From DATDCY01 sp031406795 [NCBI: Candidatus Rokuibacteriota bacterium] (GTDB lineage Bacteria; JAUVQV01): DNA of 18,642 nt. Location: assembly GCA_031406795.1 (NCBI GenBank), contig JANOHV010000170.1:1-18642 (forward strand). The letters are read 5' to 3'. Positions 8,241-13,101 of this stretch are shown one piece after another (the stretch's first letter is position 1; every line of letters starts with the position of its first letter). The notes beneath the pieces were generated by a model, which searched no databases, had not been told where the DNA came from, and was given only the letters and a program-made list of their open reading frames with translations. The position numbers were made by a program, and so were the translations under genes.

Positions 8241-9810
8241 GCGCACGCGCCCTGCCGCCCGGTTTCCGCTCGAGATCCGGGTGGCCCGCACCCCGGAGTC
8301 GCCGGCGTTGATCTTTCGCCCCGGCATGCTGCCCCGCGGGGAATCACTCTTTCCCGGGGGCGTCCCGGCCCTGCGAGCGCCGGACGAGACGGATCCTCTC
8401 CCTGCGTCCGACCGCCTCGAGACGGTGACATTCCGCGAACTCGACCGGCTGACCCTGGCCATCGCCCGCTCCTTCGCCGCTCACGGAATCGCCGCCGGCG
8501 AACGCGTTGGACTGCTGCTCCGTTCGGGACCCGCCTACCCGGCGCTGCTCCTGGGGCTGCTGCGCGCCGGCGCGGTCGCGGTCCCGGTCAGCACCCGGGT
8601 ACCGGAAACGGCAGTGCCCCCGCTGCTCCACCGCATCGGCTGTCGGCGGCTCGTTGCCGATCGCGGCGAACCGGGCGCCGCGGCGGGGCTGACGATCATC
8701 GATTCGTCGGAGCTTCTCCTTGAGGCCGGGAGTCAGCGTTCCGCAGCAGCCGCAGCGCTCGAGGGCGCACGCCTGCCGCCGTTCGACCCCGGGGCGGACG
8801 CGACGGTCGTCTTCACCTCCGGCAGCACTGGCGCGCCGAAGGCTGCGCTGCACTCCTTCGAGAGCCACTGGGCGAGCGCGGTCGGCGCGAACCGCAACCT
8901 CCCGCTGCGCCCCGGCGACCGCTGGCTGCTCACGCTGCCGCTCTGGCACGTCGGCGGACTGGCGATCGTCTTCCGCTGCCTGCACGGCGGCGCGGCGATC
9001 GCCTTCGCCGGGGAGAAGGAGCCGCTCGCCGACGCAATCGCCGGCCTCCGCGCGACCCACGTCTCGCTGGTCCCCACCCAACTCTACCGCCTGCTACGCG
9101 AGCCGCGCGGGCGTGCGGCACTGCGCGGCCTCAAGGCAGTTCTGCTCGGCGGCGGTCCGGCTGCGCCCGTGCTGATCGAGGAGGCGCTGCAGGCCGGCAC
9201 GCGCCTCCTCACCAGCTACGGCTCGACGGAGACGGCCTCGCAGGCGACCGCGACGGCACCCGGCGACCCGCCGGAGGCGCTGAACACCGCCGGCCGGCCC
9301 CTCGCCTTTCGCCAGGTCGCCATCACCGCGGATGGCGAGATTCTCGTCCGGGGTCGCACGCTCTTCCGCGGCTACCTCGAGGAGTCGGGGACGCGCGCGG
9401 CACGCGACCCGGCGGGATGGTTCCACACCGGGGACCTCGGGCACTTTGACGCGGATGGCCGCCTGAATGTCACCGGACGGCGCGACACGATGTTCATCTC
9501 GGGCGGCGAGAACATTCACCCCGAGGAGATCGAGCGCGAGATCCTGCGCTTCCCGGGCGTGCTCGAAACGATCGTCGTGCCGGTGCCGGACGCCGAGTTC
9601 GGCGCCCGCCCGGCGGCGTTTCTGCGCACGGTAGACGAACATCTTCCCGCCGCTGCAGATCTCGAGCGCTTTCTGCGGCAGAGGCTCCCTGGGTTCAAGG
9701 TGCCGGTGCGCTACCTGGCGTGGCCGACCGTTAAAGTGGGGCTCAAGCCCGACCGCCGCGCGCTTGCGGCGTTGGCGCCGACTGACCCAGAAACATTGAT
9801 TTATCCCTGA
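8227..9810 (+). CDS. menE: o-Succinylbenzoate-CoA ligase MenE
   Basis: An ANL-superfamily adenylating enzyme that makes OSB-CoA from OSB, ATP and CoA. The GTG at 8227, inside the menC end, is chosen because GAGGGG lies just ahead of it and homology starts shortly after; 527 aa (E. coli about 450, the difference being mostly the N-terminal region). Motifs: P-loop FTSGSTGAPKAAL (about 197-209), SYGSTETASQ (about 330-339), WFHTGDLGHFDADG (Asp403), GRRDTMFISGGENIHPEEIE, and the C-terminal VKVGLKPDRRAL in which Lys507 is the probable adenylation Lys. The frame stays open after the TGA stop and continues straight into a Fic-family fragment, so the extreme C-terminus (after about residue 515) may have been reshaped by a rearrangement. 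It is the last + strand men gene. Confidence 0.95.
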   Translation: MPCARRTRPAARFPLEIRVARTPESPALIFRPGMLPRGESLFPGGVPALRAPDETDPLPASDRLETVTFRELDRLTLAIARSFAAHGIAAGERVGLLLRSGPAYPALLLGLLRAGAVAVPVSTRVPETAVPPLLHRIGCRRLVADRGEPGAAAGLTIIDSSELLLEAGSQRSAAAAALEGARLPPFDPGADATVVFTSGSTGAPKAALHSFESHWASAVGANRNLPLRPGDRWLLTLPLWHVGGLAIVFRCLHGGAAIAFAGEKEPLADAIAGLRATHVSLVPTQLYRLLREPRGRAALRGLKAVLLGGGPAAPVLIEEALQAGTRLLTSYGSTETASQATATAPGDPPEALNTAGRPLAFRQVAITADGEILVRGRTLFRGYLEESGTRAARDPAGWFHTGDLGHFDADGRLNVTGRRDTMFISGGENIHPEEIEREILRFPGVLETIVVPVPDAEFGARPAAFLRTVDEHLPAAADLERFLRQRLPGFKVPVRYLAWPTVKVGLKPDRRALAALAPTDPETLIYP

Positions 9811-10167
9811 ACCCAGCAGAACAAGGGCCGCTATTACGAAACCCTGGAGGAGAGTTCGCGCGGGTGGCACGAAGGCGCTCACGATTCCTGGCCATTTATC
9901 AACTACGTGCTCTTCATCATGAAGACCGCCTACCGGGAATTCGCGGATCGGGTGGGCGAGACGAAGGCCCCGCGCGGCTCGAAGCGGGAATTGATTCTGG
10001 AGGCGATCGGCAGGCACACGGGCGACTTTACGATGGCCGAACTGGAGCGGGATTGCCCCGGGGTAAGCCGCGAGATGATCCGGCGGGTACTGCGCGAGGA
10101 GCGGGTGAAAGGCCAGGTTGCCTGCGTGGGACGCGGACCAGCCGCCAGGTGGGCGGAGAGGAGGTAA
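9811..10167 (+). pseudogene. C-terminal remnant of a Fic-family protein
   Basis: Directly after the menE TGA, and in the same frame, an uninterrupted 118-codon translation reads as the C-terminal part of a Fic-domain protein. It starts near QNKGRYYETLEESSRGWHEG, continues HDSWPFINYVLFIMKTAYREF, then PRGSKRELILEAI and a winged-helix-like end (FTMAELERDCPGVSREMIRRVL) to a TAA stop. The N-terminal helices and the catalytic HPFxxGNGR loop, which in Fic enzymes carries out AMPylation, are absent, and no proper start exists upstream. Only a GTG at 9907 could initiate a short 86-aa piece. I infer a truncated pseudogene; expression as a small DNA-binding remnant cannot be excluded. The family assignment is from recognised sequence pattern, not a search. 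Confidence 0.75.
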
Positions 10168-10186
10168 TTACCTCCAGGTGGAGGTA
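10160..10186. repeat. Nested GGAGGTA/TACCTCC inverted repeats
   Basis: A perfect 16-bp palindrome GGAGGTAATTACCTCC (10160-10175) covers the stop codon of the Fic remnant. It shares its right arm with a second perfect hairpin, TACCTCCA-GG-TGGAGGTA (10169-10186). Just to the right, GGTACTA occurs twice (10183-10189 and 10195-10201). There is no T-run, so it is not an ordinary terminator. It could be an operator, a recombination junction or an RNA structure at the 3' end of the small minus-strand ORF. Confidence 0.7.
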
Positions 10187-10260
10187 CTAGTAGGGGTACT
10201 AAGCAGACCGCACTCGTTTCTGCTGCGAATACCCCGCATGCCGGATGCATCCTTAATCAT
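10168..10260 (-). CDS. Small minus-strand ORF (30 aa), unknown; strong translation signals
   Basis: On the minus strand, an ATG at 10260 is preceded at good spacing (9 nt) by TAAGGAGGTG (10277-10268), a perfect match to the anti-Shine-Dalgarno sequence. A TTGACA-N17-TATCTG promoter is placed 30-40 bp further upstream. The ORF encodes 30 residues beginning MIKDASGMRGIR and ending STSTWR, with a TAA inside the nested inverted repeats. I recognise no family. It could be a real short peptide or leader, or the 5' stub of a gene whose body was lost when the Fic fragment was joined here. The expression signals are much better than chance; the peptide itself is unremarkable. Confidence 0.35.
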   Translation of the reverse strand: MIKDASGMRGIRSRNECGLLSTPTSTSTWR

Positions 10261-10285
10261 GGTGCACCACCTCCTTACAACCATT

Positions 10286-10295
10286 TGATATATCA
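10286..10295. repeat. 10-bp palindrome TGATATATCA, possible operator
   Basis: A perfect palindrome sits immediately beside the -35 box of the rightward promoter and near the expected start site of the leftward one. That is a typical location for an operator of an autoregulating XRE-type protein such as the one encoded at 10382. The binding role is inferred. Confidence 0.4.
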
Positions 10296-10296
10296 C

Positions 10297-10326
10297 TTGA
10301 CAAAACAGATACCATATTCTTATATT
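10297..10326 (+). promoter_or_regulatory. Rightward sigma70-type promoter for the XRE-peptidase/PIN module
   Basis: TTGACA (10297-10302) is followed by a 17-18-bp AT-rich spacer and TTATAT/TATATT (10320-10326). This is the strongest sigma70-like promoter on the + strand in the window. The predicted start near 10332 leaves a leader of about 50 nt before the ATG at 10382. Confidence 0.7.
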
Positions 10327-10334
10327 GATGTCAA
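10306..10334 (-). promoter_or_regulatory. Leftward sigma70-type promoter overlapping the rightward one
   Basis: On the minus strand, TTGACA (10334-10329), exactly 17 bp, and TATCTG (10311-10306) form a good promoter pointing at the small ORF at 10260. Its -35 box lies at the expected start site of the rightward promoter and vice versa. The two -35 boxes form an inverted repeat, CTTGACA (10296-10302) and TGTCAAG (10329-10335). Simultaneous occupation by two polymerases seems impossible. Confidence 0.5.
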
Positions 10335-10381
10335 GCCGCCGAAGCAGACACATCAAAGCAGACGGCCCATGGGGGGAGCAA

Positions 10382-11518
10382 ATGATTGACAAGGCACTAG
10401 CTGCACGCTTGAAGTCTGCCCGTGAGCAAGTTGGGTTGTCTCTAACAGATGCCTCGAGTCGTCTCGGCATCACGAATTACCAGACGCTCAGCAAGATCGA
10501 GGCTGGCGAAAGGGCGCTGAAGGCCGCCGAGCTTTCCACCTTTGCGCGTGTGTACTATGCCTCGGTTAATCAACTTCTCGGACTTGAGGAGATACGCCCG
10601 CCCGCAACATTTCTTTGGAGAAGTGAAGGCATGAGCGAGCAGCGCCTCGAAGCTGAAAGCAGTATTTCAAGACGCTGCGCGCACTTTGTTGCGCTTGAGA
10701 AAACCCTCGGTGTGCCCCGTACGGAGGGATTCCCGTGCTTGGTCAAGGGACGGGAGGGGATCCGCACCGACGGAGACGTGGACAACGTTGCGTCCAAGGC
10801 GGGCAACCTGCTGAGTCTTGGCAAGCGCCCCGCGTGCTCGCTTGCCAAGGTCTTGGAGCAGGAATACGGGGTCAAACTTCTCTACCTCCCGCTATCCGAT
10901 GCCGGCTCCGCAGCGTCGATCGTCCACCCGGACTGGGGGGCTGTTATTGCAGTGAACAGCGAGGAAGCCCCCTGGCGCCGAGCCTACGATCTGGGACATG
11001 AACTCTTCCACCTCCTCACTTGGGACGCAGTGATGCCGGAAGAAACGGATAACGCCGACTTGCACAGGGATATCGAGAAGAAAGCCAATCGCTTTGCATC
11101 GACTCTACTCCTGCCCGATAGCGAGATACGAAGCGAACTGCGGAAACTGTCGGCGGAATCGAACTCCATCGCCTTTTCCGACCTCGTGGATCTCGCCCGC
11201 GAGTTCGGCGTTTCCACGAAGGCGCTTCTCTACCGCATGGCTAATCTCCGCTTTCTGGCCTGGGATCATGCGGATGAACTTGCCAAGAGCGAGGAGCTGT
11301 CAAGCATCGACAAGAATAAGCGCAAGGGCGATTGGGGACCGCCTCCCAGGTCCGAACGGTTTGACTTTCTCGCTGTCCAGAGCTTGAGAAAGGGACTGAT
11401 TTCCCGAGGCAAGTTCGCAGAGATGGTCGAAATCGACCGGAGCGATATTGACTCGTTCATCGAAGGGTATGGCCTGATGGAGACCGAAGGTGGGCAGGTT
11501 GAGATTATGGCTTCTTGA
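10382..11518 (+). CDS. XRE-family HTH / ImmA-IrrE-type zinc metallopeptidase (predicted antitoxin-regulator)
   Basis: Start: ATG at 10382 behind a GGGGGGAG ribosome-binding site; an upstream in-frame ATG at 10325 lies on the promoter. 378 aa. Residues about 5-65 are an XRE helix-turn-helix (LKSAREQVGLSLTDASSRLG, then TLSKIEAGERAL). The middle is a COG2856/DUF955 peptidase domain with HELFH (His206, Glu207, His210) and the third zinc ligand probably Glu232 in IEKKANRFASTLLLP. The C-terminal about 90 residues (SERFDFLAVQSL onward) are not recognised. ImmA/IrrE enzymes cleave repressors, and HTH-fused forms are often paired with a toxin. The downstream PIN gene overlaps by 29 bp. Base composition is clearly less GC-rich than in the men genes, suggesting transfer. 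The zinc-binding motif is complete, so the peptidase is probably active. Confidence 0.88.
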   Translation: MIDKALAARLKSAREQVGLSLTDASSRLGITNYQTLSKIEAGERALKAAELSTFARVYYASVNQLLGLEEIRPPATFLWRSEGMSEQRLEAESSISRRCAHFVALEKTLGVPRTEGFPCLVKGREGIRTDGDVDNVASKAGNLLSLGKRPACSLAKVLEQEYGVKLLYLPLSDAGSAASIVHPDWGAVIAVNSEEAPWRRAYDLGHELFHLLTWDAVMPEETDNADLHRDIEKKANRFASTLLLPDSEIRSELRKLSAESNSIAFSDLVDLAREFGVSTKALLYRMANLRFLAWDHADELAKSEELSSIDKNKRKGDWGPPPRSERFDFLAVQSLRKGLISRGKFAEMVEIDRSDIDSFIEGYGLMETEGGQVEIMAS

Positions 11519-12011
11519 CGCAGACGTCATCATCGACCTGCTCGGGTTCGACGTCTTCGACAAGCTCGTTAAGACCCACGAGGTGCACGTCGCATCGACC
11601 GTAGCGGGGGAAGTCCTGTATTTCAAACGAGATGGCGAAAAATTCTCCGTCGATTTTCGCCAGACGTACGTCGAGCCCGGCCGGGTAAAGGAAGTATCCG
11701 CCTCAGTTGAGGAGCTTGGAGACATCATCAAGAAACTGCCGCCGATTAAGCGCGATGGTCTCCATCCAGGAGAGCTGGAGTCCATCGCAATACTTGTGCG
11801 GGTGCCTGAGTTGACCTTCTGTTGCTGCGACGCGGCTTCCATTCGCATACTTCCAGTGTTTGACCTGGCCGAGCGCGGGATATCTACGGAGAACCTGCTT
11901 CGGCAGAGCGGGTTATTGAAGCCCGGGCTCCAGGACAGGCACACGGAGGAGTATTTTCAAAGCAACTTGCGAATTGGCCAGAAGGAGAACATCCTTTCGC
12001 GGCGCTGGTAA
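11490..12011 (+). CDS. PIN-domain protein, candidate toxin paired with the HTH-peptidase
   Basis: GTG at 11490 (or TTG at 11499) starts a 173-aa protein whose 5' end overlaps the HTH-peptidase gene, so the two are translationally linked. The PIN nuclease pattern is visible: WLLDADVIIDLLG (Asp10, with Asp12 where Asn is common), VAGEVLYF (Glu41), HPGELESIAIL (Glu95/Glu97) and CCCDAAS (Asp114), i.e. the acidic quartet that binds Mg2+ in VapC-like RNases. The C-terminal part (about 125-173) has no motif I know. By family, the likely activity is RNA cleavage; as the second gene of a regulator-first operon it is the presumed toxin. It does not resemble the short classical VapC beyond the motifs. 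Confidence 0.75.
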   Translation: MGRLRLWLLDADVIIDLLGFDVFDKLVKTHEVHVASTVAGEVLYFKRDGEKFSVDFRQTYVEPGRVKEVSASVEELGDIIKKLPPIKRDGLHPGELESIAILVRVPELTFCCCDAASIRILPVFDLAERGISTENLLRQSGLLKPGLQDRHTEEYFQSNLRIGQKENILSRRW

Positions 12012-12031
12012 TGCCTTCCAGCGGACCCACT

Positions 12032-12106
12032 TCAGCCGACGGAGCAACCGACGCTCCTGATTTTCCATCCCTTCGCTTCCAGACGCTTTGCCTTGTCTTC
12101 ACGCAT
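12032..12106 (-). pseudogene. 5' stub of an XRE-type antitoxin/regulator gene
   Basis: Minus strand, directly behind menI: AAGGAG (12119-12114), overlapping the menI stop region, is followed 7 nt later by an ATG at 12106. The first residues, MREDKAKRLEAKGWKI, match the start typical of a family of XRE regulators/antitoxins that normally continue with a FLGLS..E-like segment. Here the sequence changes after codon 16 and stops after 24 residues (TGA at 12034-12032). I infer an operon-terminal gene cut at about 12060 by the arrival of, or a deletion next to, the PIN module. The homology is from memory of family pattern over only 16 residues, so moderate confidence. Confidence 0.5.
12041..12065 (+). 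terminator. Weak candidate terminator after the PIN gene
   Basis: GGAGC (12041-12045), a 7-nt loop and GCTCC (12053-12057) are followed by TGATTTT. The stem is only 5 bp, so efficiency would be modest. It lies about 30 bp after the PIN stop and between two convergent transcription units. Confidence 0.3.
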
Positions 12107-12118
12107 GGTCGTACTCCT

Positions 12119-12544
12119 TCAGTCTGCGACAGCAGGAGTCGCCAGATATGGCGCGAACGCGGACCGCACCGCGTCCGGCAGCGGGCACGCTACTCCCGCG
12201 GCCGGGTCCAGCGCCGCGTGCACCGTCGTCACGCTGCCGGCCTCCCGGCCGTCCGCGAGCAGAAAGCGGTAGCCGATCGTGAACGAGCGCTCCCCGAGCG
12301 CCCGGACGACGACCCGCACGGCGAGCCGGTCACCCACCGCGAGCGGAGCTCGGTAATCCGCCTCGGCGTGGACGACGGGAAACAGCACCGCCCGGTCGCG
12401 AATGGTCTGCGCGATCGGCTGGCCGATGTGCTCGAGAAACTCCTCCAGCGCCGCGTGCGCGAAGCGGAATTGCGCGCCGTAAAACATGAAACCGGCCACA
12501 TCGGTATCGTAGAGACGGACGATCGACTCGCAGCTGAATTCCAC
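12119..12544 (-). CDS. menI: Hotdog-fold thioesterase, probable DHNA-CoA hydrolase MenI
   Basis: Predicted to release 1,4-dihydroxy-2-naphthoate from DHNA-CoA, the step after MenB. GTG start at 12544 behind GGAGGGAGC; 141 aa, a normal 4HBT length. The N-terminal motif RLYDTDVAGFMFYGAQF carries the 4-hydroxybenzoyl-CoA-thioesterase-type acidic residue (Asp15), followed by HAALEEFLEHIG, as in cyanobacterial/plant-type DHNA-CoA thioesterases; the middle VVHAEADYRAPLAVGDRL is typical of the fold. A YbgC-type or general acyl-CoA thioesterase is the alternative. Its position facing the men operon supports MenI, although it is transcribed as the last intact gene of the ABC operon, 20 bp after the DUF4340-like gene. 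Confidence 0.72.
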   Translation of the reverse strand: MEFSCESIVRLYDTDVAGFMFYGAQFRFAHAALEEFLEHIGQPIAQTIRDRAVLFPVVHAEADYRAPLAVGDRLAVRVVVRALGERSFTIGYRFLLADGREAGSVTTVHAALDPAAGVACPLPDAVRSAFAPYLATPAVAD

Positions 12545-12564
12545 CGCTCCCTCCGCTTGCTGGT

Positions 12565-13101
12565 TTACGGCTTTATCGGGGGCTCGCGCCAGGCAGCAGC
12601 GGGCCGGGCAAGATCGGTGCGCAAGTCCGCGGGGACGAGCAGGACCTCCGACGCCCCCTCGCGCCGCAGATAGCTGCTGGCGAAGTCAGGACCGCGCCCG
12701 CCGACGATAAACCCGGCGATGACGTTTCCGGTGGAGCCTTCAAGCTGCACGGCGATCCCCTGCCCGGCATCCGTCTCGTAAGCGGCCTGCTTCGCCGGAT
12801 TGGTCGAGACGACCGTGCCCTCGCGCGCGTCGACCAGCTTCGCCAGCAGCGCCTCCACGGCAGCGGCGTCCGCCGGCGCCTTCGCCGCGCCCAGTTTCCA
12901 CGCGCCGCCCGCGCGGGTCAGTACCACTTCGGCGCCGGCTCTGGTCGCGCGGACCCCGGCGACATCCCCGGCCTTCAGACCCGGGAAGAGTGCCACCCGG
13001 TCGCGCGGCCGCTCGACGCTGCCCGGCCCCTGGAAGTACCAGGCGCCCGCCGCGCACCCGAGCAGCACGCCGAGCAGCACGCGCGTCTTGCGCGTAATCA
13101 C
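12565..13101 (-). CDS. DUF4340-like envelope protein of the Gld-type ABC operon
   Basis: 178 aa from a GTG at 13101 that overlaps the stop of the GldG-like gene (GTGA), so translation is coupled. One N-terminal membrane segment (VLLGVLLGCAAGAWYF, about 8-23) is followed by a mostly extracytoplasmic domain. The pattern AGDVAGVRATRAGAEVVLTR, GGAWKLG and PADAAAVEALLAKLVDARE is that of DUF4340 proteins, which commonly accompany GldG-like genes. At 178 residues it holds about one DUF4340 unit, shorter than many relatives. Function is unknown. The call rests on pattern and on gene neighbourhood. Confidence 0.7.
   Translation of the reverse strand: MITRKTRVLLGVLLGCAAGAWYFQGPGSVERPRDRVALFPGLKAGDVAGVRATRAGAEVVLTRAGGAWKLGAAKAPADAAAVEALLAKLVDAREGTVVSTNPAKQAAYETDAGQGIAVQLEGSTGNVIAGFIVGGRGPDFASSYLRREGASEVLLVPADLRTDLARPAAAWREPPIKP

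Noticed and set aside
9811-12106. Search for an insertion sequence or integrated element (transposase, integrase, flanking direct repeats) around the AT-richer island
   Set aside because: No transposase or integrase coding frame and no convincing target-site duplication at the two junctions; no CRISPR repeats or tRNA-like sequence either.
12011-12673. Plus-strand open frame of 220 codons after the PIN gene
   Set aside because: Its body is antisense to the hotdog thioesterase and the DUF4340-like gene; the composition is Arg-rich and no family is seen.
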